In this document: positions 16,726 to 26,379 of the stretch, piece by piece
How positions within the stretch are numbered: the first letter of the stretch is position 1
Layout of the letters: the number at the start of each line of letters is the position of its first letter
Assembly (NCBI GenBank): GCA_964478545.1
Contig: CAYZIS010000011.1
Location: forward strand, 16,639-80,638
Reading direction: 5' to 3'
DNA: 64,000 nucleotides
From: DQWO01 sp964478545
GTDB taxonomy: Bacteria > Desulfobacterota > Anaeroferrophillalia > Anaeroferrophillales > Anaeroferrophillaceae
The notes under the pieces: model-generated
Database searches by the model: none
The model's input: only the letters and a program-made list of their open reading frames with translations
What the model was told of the DNA's origin: nothing
Translations under genes and position numbers: made by a program

Positions 16726-17964
16726 ATGGGAATGTTATTTTTGCTGAAAATTTCAGGATTTTTCCCTTGTCGATTGTTAGATAATGAAATTCATAGATTT
16801 TTGCTTTGCATGCTGACTCTATTGTTTGTCGTGGTGTCAGTTATGGCTGATTATTCCGGAACCCGTGGCGTTGCCTGGGCTGCCGGCCCGGTGGCGGAAG
16901 ATGCTGCCCGACTTAAACGCTTGGAAAAACGTTTGCAGGAAACTCAGCAGCAAGCTGAATCATCTCAGCATCAGGAAAAAGAGTTATTGGAAGGGCTGTA
17001 TGCTATCTCCCGGGCGCGGCATGGGCTGGAACTGAAAATTTATAACCTGCAGCAGCAATTGCAGGCTCTGGGAGTATCAATGGTTGGTGAAGAGCAGCAA
17101 TTACGGGAGGTTTCCGCTGCTATGGCCCGGCAACGCGATGAATTCAATCATCGTCTAAAAGTGCGCTACATGATTCCACCGGGAGTGTTGCTGGAAAAAC
17201 TCCTGGGTCAGCAGAAACTGAAAGATAAAATCAATCAGGTTACCTATCTGAAGTATATCCTTATTTATGACCAACAGCAGATGACCAGTTTTGCCCGCCT
17301 GTTGACAGAACATCAGAAGATAAAACAGCTACTTGAGAAACAACGGCAGCAAGTGGCCGAAATGAAGGAAAAAAAACGGTTGAAACTGGAGGGGCTGGAA
17401 GAAAATATTGCTAAAAAAAATAAGCTGTTGTATAAAATCAGGGGAAAAAAAGAGTATTATACGGCTTTGGTTAAAGAACTGGCTGAGGCTACCGAAAAAT
17501 TAAAGAAAATCATAAATACACGACGTAAGAGTACCATGCGTCATGGCTCTCTGTCCAGCTATAAGGGTCGCTTGCCAATGCCCACCAGCGGGGTTGTTGT
17601 CAGGTTCTTCGGACTGGAACGTGACTGCCGTTTTAAAACGGTAACCGAAAATAAGGGTATTGATATTGAAGCTCCGCTGGGAACGGAGGTTAAAGCGATT
17701 TTCCCTGGTCAGGTTATCTTTGCCAGCTGGCTGAAAGGCTATGGCAACCTGGTTATTATTGATCATGGAGGGGGATACTATTCAATCTATGGTCATTTGC
17801 TGGAATTTAAAACGAAGGTCAACAAGAATATCCGTCAGCGTGAGGTGATTGGCTCAGTTGGTGATACGGATTCTCTGATTGGTCCTGCTCTTTATTTTGA
17901 AATCAGAAGGCATGGCAAACCGCAGGACCCCCTCGAGTGGGTGTCACCGATGGCACAAGGGTAA
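16726..17964 (+). CDS. envC: EnvC-like murein hydrolase activator (coiled coil + degenerate LytM)
   Basis: 412 residues: an N-terminal hydrophobic signal (about 25-50, after a long N-region; a start at ATG 16732 is also possible), a long coiled coil (about 62-260, rich in Q, E and K), and a C-terminal M23/LytM domain (about 285-408). In active M23 enzymes the first zinc site is H-x3-D; here it reads NKGIDIE, with Asn for His. The final motif reads LYFEIRRHG, as in E. coli EnvC, which activates amidases without cutting itself. With ftsEX upstream and an amidase at 23.4 kb, a role as FtsEX-controlled amidase activator is likely. Confidence 0.88.
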   Translation: MGMLFLLKISGFFPCRLLDNEIHRFLLCMLTLLFVVVSVMADYSGTRGVAWAAGPVAEDAARLKRLEKRLQETQQQAESSQHQEKELLEGLYAISRARHGLELKIYNLQQQLQALGVSMVGEEQQLREVSAAMARQRDEFNHRLKVRYMIPPGVLLEKLLGQQKLKDKINQVTYLKYILIYDQQQMTSFARLLTEHQKIKQLLEKQRQQVAEMKEKKRLKLEGLEENIAKKNKLLYKIRGKKEYYTALVKELAEATEKLKKIINTRRKSTMRHGSLSSYKGRLPMPTSGVVVRFFGLERDCRFKTVTENKGIDIEAPLGTEVKAIFPGQVIFASWLKGYGNLVIIDHGGGYYSIYGHLLEFKTKVNKNIRQREVIGSVGDTDSLIGPALYFEIRRHGKPQDPLEWVSPMAQG

Positions 17965-17984
17965 TGGCTGAAAAGATATATATT

Positions 17985-18215
17985 CCTAAATTGAGCGATT
18001 AGCTTTTAGCCGTTAGCTATTAGTTCAATGATTACAGGATGTTTACTATTACCTAAATTAAGCTATTAGTTTTTAGCGGTTAGCTATTAGTTTAATGATT
18101 ACAAGATGTTGGCTACTGCAAACTTTCACCCATTGGGTGTTATTTTCCATCAACGTAATGCTTTGGTTTTTCAAAGCTAAACGCTGATAGCTAACTGCTA
18201 ATCGCTTAACTTAGG
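17985..18215 (+). repeat. Family B elements, two in tandem (the first truncated)
   Basis: A first left end starts at 17985 (CCTAAATTGAGCGATTAGC) and breaks off after about 67 bases, where a second, complete copy starts at 18052 and runs to 18215 (CTAATCGCTTAACTTAGG). This looks like one copy inserted into or recombined with another. The rest of the 492-base gap to ctpA (18216-18456) holds no gene; a CATCCGGAAGCG/GTTTCTGGATG hairpin lies at about 18384-18410 and resembles an imperfect direct copy at 18278-18300. Confidence 0.85.
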
Positions 18216-18456
18216 ATATTGTAAGATGTGTATTGGACAATAGTGATCCCATATAAAAAAACAAGATTAGTGTCTATCCGGAAACATTAATTTCCTGATG
18301 AACGCTTTCAGCGATCAGCCGTCAGCTGTCAGTAAAACATTGGAAGAACAGATGGTTAAGCTGGCTGCAGAAAGCTGATTGCCCATCCGGAAGCGTCAGT
18401 TTCTGGATGGAAACAAGTTATAGAGTTTGAACGTATTGGTTGGGAGGAATTTGAAC

Positions 18457-19836
18457 ATGAAAAGGAAAAACCGGGGAAAATCATTTTTATTGCTTATTTG
18501 TCTGATGTTACTGGTAATGGTATCCCTGAACATTACCCTGATGGGGAGCGATTCTGCAGCAAAAGAGGATGATATTCCTTATGAAAATATAAAAAAATTT
18601 ACTGACGTCTTATCTCTGGTACAAAAATACTATGTAGAGCCGGTGGACAGTAAAAAACTTATTTATGGTTCCATTAAAGGAATGCTTAGTGATCTTGACC
18701 CCCACTCATCTTTTATGCCGCCGGAAATGTTTAAGGAAATGCAGGTGGAAACCCAGGGCAGCTTTGGTGGGCTGGGAATTGAAATTACTATTCGCGATGG
18801 GGTATTAACCGTTGTCTCTCCTATCGAGGATACCCCTGCCTTCAAGGCTGGTATTAAAGCGGGAGACCGGATTTTAAAAATAAATGATGAACTGTCCAAG
18901 AATATGACCCTAATGGAAGCGGTACGCAAAATGCGGGGACCTAAAGGAACAAAAATTACCATATCGATTATGAGGGAAGGCCTTTCTGAATTGAAAGAGG
19001 TGGAAATTATCAGGGATATTATAAAAATTGCCAGTGTTAAAAGTAAAAGCCTTGCCGCTGGTATTGGTTATATTCGTTTGACCCAGTTTCAGGAGCGGAC
19101 TGCCACCGATATGATTAAAAAAATTGATGAGTTGAAAAAGGATGGCCCCCTCAAAGGCTTGGTGCTGGATTTGCGTAATGATCCTGGTGGTTTATTGAAC
19201 CAGGCAGTGCGTGTTTCCGATTATTTTCTGAAAAGTGGGTTGATTGTTTATACTGATGGTCGGCTTAAAAATCAGAATATGAAATATTATGCTCATGATG
19301 ATGGGACTGAGGGTGATTTTCCCATAGTTGTTCTGGTTAACGGTGGCAGTGCCAGTGCCTCGGAGATTGTTGCCGGGGCTCTTCAGGATCATAAACGGGC
19401 AGTGATTATGGGAACGCCAAGTTTTGGCAAAGGTTCTGTGCAGACAATCATTCCCCTGGATGATGGTGCTGCCATTCGGCTGACTACTTCATTGTATTAT
19501 ACTCCCAACGGCCGTTCCATCCAGGCCAAAGGGATTAAACCAGACATCATTGTTGAGGAAGGATTGGTTGTCCAGAAAGTTGATCGGAAAAAGTCTATTT
19601 TCCATCAGCTTAAGGAGAAGGATCTTAAGGGTCATTTTGAAAACCACGACAAGCAGAAATCGGATGATAAAGTCGGTGACAAAATAACAGGGGATGAAAG
19701 CTCACTGAAGAAGTCCCTGGAAAAAACAACAAAACCCCAGGTTGGCCAAGCGGAGAAACAGGACATCCAGTTGCAGCGGGCGGTAGAATTGCTGCAGGGC
19801 TGGCAGGTGTTTAAGCAGCTCCAGGTTCAGAACTGA
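18457..19836 (+). CDS. ctpA: Carboxyl-terminal processing protease (S41)
   Basis: Periplasmic serine protease that trims or degrades envelope proteins. The ATG at 18457 has GGGAGG 12 bases upstream. Of 459 residues, about 8-35 form a signal anchor, a PDZ domain spans about 85-170 (GGLGIEITIRDGVLTVVSPI), and the S41 catalytic core follows with Ser in NGGSASASEIVAGAL and Lys in GTPSFGKGSVQT. A charged, lysine-rich tail (about 390-440) precedes the end. It sits between an EnvC-like gene and a YibQ-like gene, as in other Proteobacteria. Confidence 0.93.
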   Translation: MKRKNRGKSFLLLICLMLLVMVSLNITLMGSDSAAKEDDIPYENIKKFTDVLSLVQKYYVEPVDSKKLIYGSIKGMLSDLDPHSSFMPPEMFKEMQVETQGSFGGLGIEITIRDGVLTVVSPIEDTPAFKAGIKAGDRILKINDELSKNMTLMEAVRKMRGPKGTKITISIMREGLSELKEVEIIRDIIKIASVKSKSLAAGIGYIRLTQFQERTATDMIKKIDELKKDGPLKGLVLDLRNDPGGLLNQAVRVSDYFLKSGLIVYTDGRLKNQNMKYYAHDDGTEGDFPIVVLVNGGSASASEIVAGALQDHKRAVIMGTPSFGKGSVQTIIPLDDGAAIRLTTSLYYTPNGRSIQAKGIKPDIIVEEGLVVQKVDRKKSIFHQLKEKDLKGHFENHDKQKSDDKVGDKITGDESSLKKSLEKTTKPQVGQAEKQDIQLQRAVELLQGWQVFKQLQVQN

Positions 19837-19889
19837 TTACCGGGATATAATATGCCGACTTGCCTTACTATTTCTGGCAATAGATAAAA

Positions 19890-20000
19890 CTCAACTTTCT
19901 GACTTTCATTGCCGGGGGCACTACAGGATGTTCGGGCTTGGCTCTTAGCCGTGTCCGCCGACAGGCAGGGCTATTTTCAGAACAACTCAGAAAATTGAGT
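19890..20000 (-). repeat. Family A inverted-repeat element
   Basis: Bounded by CTCAACTTTCTGA and TCAGAAAATTGAG; the core reads GGATGTTCGGGCTTGGCTC, so it is inverted relative to the copy at 7766. 111 bases. Confidence 0.9.
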
Positions 20001-20011
20001 AAAAAGCAGTA

Positions 20012-20267
20012 GTGTCCGGTTAGGAACTTGCGTAATGTTAACGGTCGCTGATTTCAGCGCTTTTTGGCGCTCGATAGTCTGCTTTTCCAACAGCTCATGG
20101 CGCTAAAATTGACAAACTCGCCTGTCGGGACAGTTTTAAAAACTGTCCCACATTATATCAATTTTTACGCTCTATTCGCTGGGAAAAGCAACGACATCTC
20201 ATGATGTCGCGCTTGAAACAGCACCTGTTAACAATATCACCCACTACGCAAAAAGCAAACAGGACAA
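20012..20267 (+). repeat. Family D element, fullest copy, plus an adjacent fragment
   Basis: About 256 bases with related ends: GTGTCCGGTTAGGAACTTGC and, inverted, TACGCAAAAAGCAAACAGGAC. It contains a GGGACAGTTTTAAAAACTGT hairpin (about 20137) and the CATGATGTCGCGCTTGAAAC segment. A second, partial copy of that segment (CACGATGTCACGCCCGAAAA) follows at about 20306-20370. Relatives lie at 31899-32035, 44874-45012 and 45109-45270. Together with the family A copy it fills the 576-base gap between ctpA and the deacetylase gene. Confidence 0.75.
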
Positions 20268-20412
20268 TGCTGGTAAAAAGATTAACCGGGATTGGTTTCA
20301 ACGCTTTTGATGCTCCATTTGCCAGAAAAAGTCACGGGCTATCCTCACGATGTCACGCCCGAAAACGACATTAGCTCAAGGGCTTCGATAACCTCATAAC
20401 GGACTCTACTGG

Positions 20413-21594
20413 GTGCATAAAAATAAAGTGCGTTTTTCCTCATTACGTTTTTGGCTCGGCATTGGTACGTTACTGGTTGTAATTGTGTTGCTGGCTTTGT
20501 TTTTGTGGCTCAGCAAAAATAATCAGGCTCTTCCTTTGGCGGTGGAAAATCCACGTGCTACTGTTGCCCTCTCTCTGGGGAATGACCAGTCTTTTCTATC
20601 CTCCATTGATGCTCTGACGCAAAAATATGTGCATTTTGATTCAATAGAACGTTTTACAGAATGGGTTTCCCGTGATTCTCGTCGTTGGTTATTAAGCCGC
20701 TGGGAAGGCGTGTATCAGGACCCTGAAGAAGTAAATGGTTTGTTTGATGCCTGTCAGGAACTGGCCGACCGGGACCAAACAGGATATCAACTTCTTTCCT
20801 ATGTAGACAGGAAAAAAACAAATTTTCTTCTCATCCTTCGGCACGGGTATTTGCTGGGCAGCATGCGGATACGTTGGGTTGGTCCGGAAAAGGCCCGTAC
20901 CGTACCCCAGGTGGAATCACCAAAAATTGCTATTATTATTGATGATATGGGGATGAACATCCCCATTGCCAAACAGTTTGTCCAGTTATCCTTTCCCCTG
21001 ACTTTTTCTATTTTCCCCTATGCACCGCATGCCCTGGAGGTTGCCAAACTGTTTCGCCAAGCCGGTCAGCAGATCATGCTGCATGTGCCGATGGAACCCC
21101 ATGGCTATCCGGACGTAGATCCCGGTCCCGGGGCTTTGCTTGACAGCATGAATGACCAGCAGCTTTTATTTCGTTTCCGCAAGGAACTGTCGGTCATTCC
21201 GGGGATTGTGGGGATTAATAATCATATGGGTTCCAAGCTGACGGAAAATCGGCATATAATGGCTATGTTTATGAACTGTTTGCATGATAAACCGCTTTTT
21301 TTTATTGACAGCCGGACAATAGCCGGAACCGTGGCTTTTGATGAAGCCATAAAGGCTGGGATTCCGGCCGGGCAAAGGGATGTTTTTCTGGACAATATTA
21401 AGGATGAACAGTATATCCTGGCCCAGCTTAGAAAATTGATAGCTATTGCCCAGATTAAAAAAACAGCTGTGGGTATTGGCCATCCCTATCCGGAAACGGT
21501 GGCGGCGTTGCGCAGAGTTGGTCAATTGACACAGGAATCAAGGGTTACCATAGTTCCAGTGAGTCAACTGATTGAGAAAAATATGGATCGCTGA
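20413..21594 (+). CDS. Divergent polysaccharide deacetylase family protein (YibQ-like)
   Basis: 393 residues with an N-terminal membrane helix (about 8-32) and a C-terminal deacetylase-fold domain (about 175-390). Characteristic segments are IAIIIDDMGMN, FSIFPYAPH, MLHVPMEPHGYP, GINNHMGS and FFIDSRT, matching the divergent (Pfam Divergent_DAC, DUF610) family that includes E. coli YibQ. The metal-site pattern D-H-H is plausible, but substrate and activity are not known to me. The start is a GTG at 20413 (a GTG at 20428 is the alternative). The gene is near envC and ctpA, as yibQ is near envC in E. coli. Confidence 0.85.
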   Translation: MHKNKVRFSSLRFWLGIGTLLVVIVLLALFLWLSKNNQALPLAVENPRATVALSLGNDQSFLSSIDALTQKYVHFDSIERFTEWVSRDSRRWLLSRWEGVYQDPEEVNGLFDACQELADRDQTGYQLLSYVDRKKTNFLLILRHGYLLGSMRIRWVGPEKARTVPQVESPKIAIIIDDMGMNIPIAKQFVQLSFPLTFSIFPYAPHALEVAKLFRQAGQQIMLHVPMEPHGYPDVDPGPGALLDSMNDQQLLFRFRKELSVIPGIVGINNHMGSKLTENRHIMAMFMNCLHDKPLFFIDSRTIAGTVAFDEAIKAGIPAGQRDVFLDNIKDEQYILAQLRKLIAIAQIKKTAVGIGHPYPETVAALRRVGQLTQESRVTIVPVSQLIEKNMDR

Positions 21595-21606
21595 AGAGGT
21601 TTTTTG

Positions 21607-23286
21607 ATGGTTCAATCAATGATTTTTTCCTTTATGGGTGGATTGGGGCTGTTCCTTTATGGCATGAAAATCATGTCAGAGGGTTTGCAGAAGGCTGCCG
21701 GTAACCGGCTCAGGAAGGTGCTTGAAAAGCTTACCTCCAACCGTTTTATTGCTTTTCTGGTGGGGGTGGGGGTAACCGCTGTTGTCCAAAGCAGTAGCGC
21801 GACAACGGTTATGGTAGTTGGTTTTGTTAATGCCGGCTTGATGAATCTGCTGCAGGCCATCGGGGTTATTCTGGGAGCCAACATCGGGACGACGATTACG
21901 GCCCAGATGATCGCTTTCAAGGTGCAGCATTATGCGTTGCCGGCCATCGGCTTGGGAGTGGGTCTGCGCCTCTTTGCCACCAGCCGTCGCTGGCAGTACT
22001 ATGGCGAAATTCTGATTGGTTTCGGCATGCTTTTTTACGGTCTGACGGTGATGAAAAGCGGATTAACGGTCTTGAAAGAGCATGCTTATTTCCAACAGGT
22101 GTTTGTAACCTTTGGGAATAATCCGGTGTTGGCGGTATTGGCTGGAGCGCTGCTGACCATTGTTTTGCAAAGCAGCAGTGCCACGGTCGGCATTACCATG
22201 ACGTTGGCGGTGAGCGGGGCGTTAAGTTTTAAAAGTGGTGTTGGCCTGATACTTGGCGAAAATATTGGCACTACCATTACCGCCCTGCTGGCCAGTATCG
22301 GCACCAATGTTACTGCCAAGCGGGCGGCCAGAGCCCATATGATTTTTAATGTTATCGGAGTATGTTATATCCTGCTGTTATTTCCTGTCTTTATTAAAAT
22401 TGTAAATTATATTACCCCGGAGAATCCTGATTTGGTGATCAAATCTGCCAAGGAGGCCCTGGTCTTTGGTATGTCAGTCGGAGATAAACCCTTTATTGCT
22501 CGCCATCTGGCCAATGCCCATACCATTTTTAATGTGGTCAATTGTTTGCTTTTCCTGCCGCTTCTGGGTCTATTGGCTAAGGTGAGTACCTGGATGGTTC
22601 CCGCCCGTGGTGAAGATGAACAGGAAACGCACCTGCGTTACCTGGATAACCGGGTTCTTGAGACTCCTTCACTGGCTGTTTCCCAGGTCCGGCAGGAAAC
22701 CATCAGAATGATGGAAATAGCTTTGAAAATGTTTACTCAGACGATGGAATGTTCCAAGTATTATTCGATGAAACTGGTAGACAAGATATACCGAAAAGAA
22801 AATACCATCGATATGTTGCAAAAGGAGATCACGGATTTTATTGTTGCCTTAAGTCCACAATCCCTGACCCCGGAATTTTCCCGCGAGGTTACCTCGCTTA
22901 TGTATATGGTAAATAATATTGAGCGCATTGGCGACCATTCGGAAAATTTGATCAAACTGATAGAACGGCGGCTTGATGGTAAAGTGGTGTTCAGTGAACA
23001 AGCTATGGCAGAAATGGAGGATATCTCCGGTAAAACGATGGAATTTCTCCAGCTTGTTTTAGCTGGGTTGAAACAGGGTGATGGTCAGATTATGACGGAA
23101 GCAAAACGTCTGGAAAACAGTATTAATATGCTTGAAGATCATTACCGAAAGGGGCATGTACAACGTTTGAATGAAAGATGTTGTTCAGTTGATGCCGGCC
23201 TTATTTTTATTGATATGCTGACCAATTTTGAAAAAATTGGCGATCATTGCTATAACCTGGCAGAATCCCTTGCCGGCCTAAAATAG
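21607..23286 (+). CDS. Na+/phosphate cotransporter with C-terminal PhoU-like domain
   Basis: 559 residues. About eight membrane helices (1-330) contain the two inverted repeats with QSSSATTVMVVGFV and QSSSATVGITMTLAV, the hallmark QSSS motifs of the NptA/PNaS family (E. coli YjbB type). Residues about 355-555 are a helical PhoU-like domain with the two IERIGDHSENL / FEKIGDHCYNL repeats. It probably moves phosphate in symport or export with Na+. The ATG at 21607 is preferred to the TTG just before it; the gene starts 12 bases after the deacetylase gene, so they may be co-transcribed. Confidence 0.9.
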   Translation: MVQSMIFSFMGGLGLFLYGMKIMSEGLQKAAGNRLRKVLEKLTSNRFIAFLVGVGVTAVVQSSSATTVMVVGFVNAGLMNLLQAIGVILGANIGTTITAQMIAFKVQHYALPAIGLGVGLRLFATSRRWQYYGEILIGFGMLFYGLTVMKSGLTVLKEHAYFQQVFVTFGNNPVLAVLAGALLTIVLQSSSATVGITMTLAVSGALSFKSGVGLILGENIGTTITALLASIGTNVTAKRAARAHMIFNVIGVCYILLLFPVFIKIVNYITPENPDLVIKSAKEALVFGMSVGDKPFIARHLANAHTIFNVVNCLLFLPLLGLLAKVSTWMVPARGEDEQETHLRYLDNRVLETPSLAVSQVRQETIRMMEIALKMFTQTMECSKYYSMKLVDKIYRKENTIDMLQKEITDFIVALSPQSLTPEFSREVTSLMYMVNNIERIGDHSENLIKLIERRLDGKVVFSEQAMAEMEDISGKTMEFLQLVLAGLKQGDGQIMTEAKRLENSINMLEDHYRKGHVQRLNERCCSVDAGLIFIDMLTNFEKIGDHCYNLAESLAGLK

Positions 23287-23343
23287 TGACCATGCGGGTG
23301 GCAGCCATAGGGGGGAGGAATCGATTATCTGAGTTGCAGAGAT

Positions 23344-23400
23344 CTGAATTGAGCGGTTAGCTTTCATCTGGAAGGTGTGGCGTTTTCCCTGTTAGCTGAG
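23344..23400 (+). repeat. Family B fragment
   Basis: CTGAATTGAGCGGTTAGCTT matches the left end of family B; the sequence then diverges and ends with GTTAGCTGAG. Probably a decayed remnant in the gap before the amidase gene. Confidence 0.4.
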
Positions 23401-23414
23401 AGATTTTGAGAACC

Positions 23415-25190
23415 ATGAAAAATAGGATGTCTGAATATTTCTCTTGTCGACTGAGTGTTCTGTTGCTCATGCTGGTATTCATGATAGTGCTGGTTCCCGG
23501 TCATCGTGCTGCGGCAACCAGCTCTTCTGTTATTGAACAAAAGGCTGAACAGGCATACAGGCTGGCGAAAAAGGATTATGGGCAATTTAATCATGATAAA
23601 AAACAGTGGCCTAAGCGGAAAAACTGGATCCGGCTGATAAAACAGTTTACCAGCATCAACCAATTATATCCCCATAGTAGTCGGGCGGATGATGTCCTTT
23701 TCCTGGCGTCCAGCCTCTATTCTTCATTATATAATTATTCCGATTGGGATGCTGACTTACAGCGGGCCAATGACCTCTATGGGAAGGTTGTTTCTGATTA
23801 TCGGGAAAGCCGGCTGGCTGATGATTCTCTCTATCATATGGCGATTAACGCGGAAAAATTGGGGCACCTGGATCAGTCCCGGGCGTATTTCAGGAAGGTC
23901 ATTCAGGATTTCCCTCAGGGTGATATGGTCAGCAAGGCAAAGGCCAGGCTCATTCTTTCGCCCTCGGCAGCCAAAGCCTCTCCTGCTACCTGTGTTACCA
24001 GTGGTACTGGAGTCTATCGTCCTGAAGACCCGAGGGAAAAGGGAAAACTGAAGGGAAAGGCCCGGGTTGATAATATCCGCTACTGGTCATCTCCAACCTA
24101 TACCCGGGTAGTGATTGATCTGGATCATGAGGTTTCCTATTCCCGGGGTGTGCTGAAACATGAGAAACAGCGGGATCGGATTAAATCCCTTTATCTTGAT
24201 TTGCACAATTCATTCATCAGTGGGGGGAGTCGGACCATTGATATAAATGACGGTATCCTGAAAAAAGTAAGGGTTGCCCAGTTTAATAAACAGACAGTTC
24301 GTACGGTCATCAATCTGGATTCTATCGATGACTATAAAATTTTTGATCTCAGCAATCCTCCGCGAATTGTTATTGATATCATTGGTAACCGGGCTAAGGA
24401 ACGGTTAGCCAAGAGTCACACTAAATCAAAGGGAGTAAAGACCGGGGGAAAAGATGCCAGTACTGCTGGTAAGCTTTCTTTGGCTCAACAGCTTGGTTTG
24501 GGTATCGGCAAGATTGTCATTGATCCGGGGCATGGAGGCAAAGACCCAGGGGCAGTTGGGCTGCATCGGGTTATGGAGAAAGATGTTGTTCTTGACATTG
24601 CTTTGAGATTGAAAAAGGAATTAAAAAAGCAGATGGATTGCCAGGTGATGATGACCCGCGACCATGATTGTTTTATCCCCCTGGAAGAACGTACGGTCAT
24701 TGCCAACACCAAAAAAGCTGATCTTTTTGTCTCCATTCATGCTAATGCCAGCCGTAATCGGAAAGCCCATGGAATTGAAACCTATTTTCTTAATCTGGCC
24801 ACTGATAAGGAAGCCATGGAACTGGCAGCCCTGGAGAATGCAACCTCGACGAAAAAGATCAGTGATTTGCAGCTTATTTTGAATGATCTCATGCGTAACT
24901 CGAAGATCAGTGAATCCAGTCGCCTGGCCCGTGCCGTCCAGGATAGCCTGGTAAAGTGCTTAAAGAGCAAATATCGTGATGTAAAAAACCTGGGGGTGAA
25001 ACAGGCGCCTTTTTATGTCTTGATAGGAGCCCAGATGCCCAGTATTCTGGTTGAAACTTCATTTCTTTCTCACAAGATGGAAGAAAAAAGGCTTAACTCG
25101 GCGGCGTATCGGCAGAAGATTGCCGAGGGGATTTCAGCGGGGATTAAGGTGTATATAGAACAGGTGAAAATGGCCAGGTTGCGTCGTTGA
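23415..25190 (+). CDS. amiC: N-acetylmuramoyl-L-alanine amidase (AmiC type, TPR-AMIN-Amidase_3)
   Basis: Cleaves the bond between N-acetylmuramic acid and L-alanine in septal peptidoglycan. 591 residues: signal peptide (about 10-35), helical TPR-like region (about 40-185), AMIN domain (about 215-325) for septal targeting, linker, and Amidase_3 catalytic domain (about 365-585). Zinc and catalytic residues are visible in IVIDPGHGGKDPGAVG, FVSIHANAS and ILVETSFLSH. Starts at ATG 23415, nine bases after a TTG alternative. The blocking helix typical of AmiB/C seems present after the SIHANAS motif, which would require activation by EnvC (16.7 kb); this last point is inferred. Confidence 0.93.
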   Translation: MKNRMSEYFSCRLSVLLLMLVFMIVLVPGHRAAATSSSVIEQKAEQAYRLAKKDYGQFNHDKKQWPKRKNWIRLIKQFTSINQLYPHSSRADDVLFLASSLYSSLYNYSDWDADLQRANDLYGKVVSDYRESRLADDSLYHMAINAEKLGHLDQSRAYFRKVIQDFPQGDMVSKAKARLILSPSAAKASPATCVTSGTGVYRPEDPREKGKLKGKARVDNIRYWSSPTYTRVVIDLDHEVSYSRGVLKHEKQRDRIKSLYLDLHNSFISGGSRTIDINDGILKKVRVAQFNKQTVRTVINLDSIDDYKIFDLSNPPRIVIDIIGNRAKERLAKSHTKSKGVKTGGKDASTAGKLSLAQQLGLGIGKIVIDPGHGGKDPGAVGLHRVMEKDVVLDIALRLKKELKKQMDCQVMMTRDHDCFIPLEERTVIANTKKADLFVSIHANASRNRKAHGIETYFLNLATDKEAMELAALENATSTKKISDLQLILNDLMRNSKISESSRLARAVQDSLVKCLKSKYRDVKNLGVKQAPFYVLIGAQMPSILVETSFLSHKMEEKRLNSAAYRQKIAEGISAGIKVYIEQVKMARLRR

Positions 25191-25212
25191 TAGCTTCGTG
25201 GTATCCTGATAT

Positions 25213-25288
25213 TCAACTTTCTGAGTTGTTCTAAAAACAGCTGAAAAATTTACAGGATGTTCCTGGCAATGCAAGTCAGAAAGTTGAG
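25213..25288 (+). repeat. Family A element, deleted form
   Basis: 76 bases. It has both ends (TTCAACTTTCTGAGTTGTTC and AATGCAAGTCAGAAAGTTGA), but the GC-rich core is missing; only ACAGGATGTTCCTGGC remains. It lies between amiC and fbp. Confidence 0.88.
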
Positions 25289-25346
25289 CTGATAGAGTAA
25301 AAGCAACGATTTTTAGATTCACTGGGTTTGCAAAGGAGGAAAAGAG

Positions 25347-26288
25347 ATGGTGGTTGAGCGAAAACATGTGAGGCGGGGTTTATGGAGCCACCTTATGAGG
25401 TGCGGGGTCGAGATGGGTTTGGCGAGCATTATTTATGAAGTTGGGGTTGCATCCAAATATGTCAATCATGCTATGCGTACTGGTGATTTGGGGCTGGCCG
25501 GGACCAGTAATTTGTACGGTGAAGATCAGTTGGCGCTTGATGTGCTGGCCGACGAAATTATCAAGGATCGGCTTGATCACACCGGCAGGGTTTCAAAAAT
25601 TATTTCTGAAGAACAAAGTGATATCATTATTTTTGAGCGAAAAGGAAAGCTGAGACAGTATTCTGTCTGCTACGATCCGCTGGATGGGTCATCTCTGGTG
25701 GATGTGAATCTGGCGGTTGGGACCATCGTTTCCATCTATTCTGGTGATAATCCCCTGCAGGCTGGCCGCAAGCAGATGGGGGCAATGTATGTTCTTTATG
25801 GGCCGCGGACAACGCTGGTTTATTCGGTGGGCAAAGGGGTCTATGAATTTACTCTGAACAGTCTGGGTGAATATATTCTGACACGGGAAAATATTGTCTT
25901 GAAGGATCATGGAAATATTTATAGCCCGGGGGGCCTGCGGCAGAAATATTTGCCTAATCAGCGGAAGTTTATTAGCTATCTGGAAGAAAATGGCTATAAA
26001 TTGCGTTATAGCGGCGGTTTTGTTCCGGATATTAACCAGATTCTGCTGAAAGGATCGGGAATTTTCACGTATCCAGCGCTTTCCGGCAGCCCGGATGGTA
26101 AGCTGCGCTTGCCTTTTGAACTGAATCCCATGGCTTATCTGGTGGAAAATGCCGGTGGTTGTGCCAGTACCGGAACCATGCCTATTCTTGATGTGATCCC
26201 GGAACATCTTGATCAACGTTGCCCCATTTATATAGGCAGCCGGCAGGAAGTGGCCATGGCTGAAAAGTTTTTGGCGGTTGAAGACTGA
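25347..26288 (+). CDS. fbp: Fructose-1,6-bisphosphatase, class I
   Basis: Removes the 1-phosphate from fructose-1,6-bisphosphate in gluconeogenesis. The 313-residue protein has the class I metal site DPLDGSSLVDVNLAVGTIVSIY, an EEQSD acidic site upstream, the YSGGFVPDINQILLKGSGIF substrate region, and the C-terminal AYLVENAGGCASTG segment. AAAGGAGG lies before the ATG. It stands alone between the amidase gene and guaB. Confidence 0.93.
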   Translation: MVVERKHVRRGLWSHLMRCGVEMGLASIIYEVGVASKYVNHAMRTGDLGLAGTSNLYGEDQLALDVLADEIIKDRLDHTGRVSKIISEEQSDIIIFERKGKLRQYSVCYDPLDGSSLVDVNLAVGTIVSIYSGDNPLQAGRKQMGAMYVLYGPRTTLVYSVGKGVYEFTLNSLGEYILTRENIVLKDHGNIYSPGGLRQKYLPNQRKFISYLEENGYKLRYSGGFVPDINQILLKGSGIFTYPALSGSPDGKLRLPFELNPMAYLVENAGGCASTGTMPILDVIPEHLDQRCPIYIGSRQEVAMAEKFLAVED

Positions 26289-26379
26289 CAGACTGCTGTA
26301 AGCGCATTCAATTTTTGTTAATTTCCCGATAGATCTTTTATCGGCTATTTGAAATTGTGAAGAATTGTAGGAGCCATCC

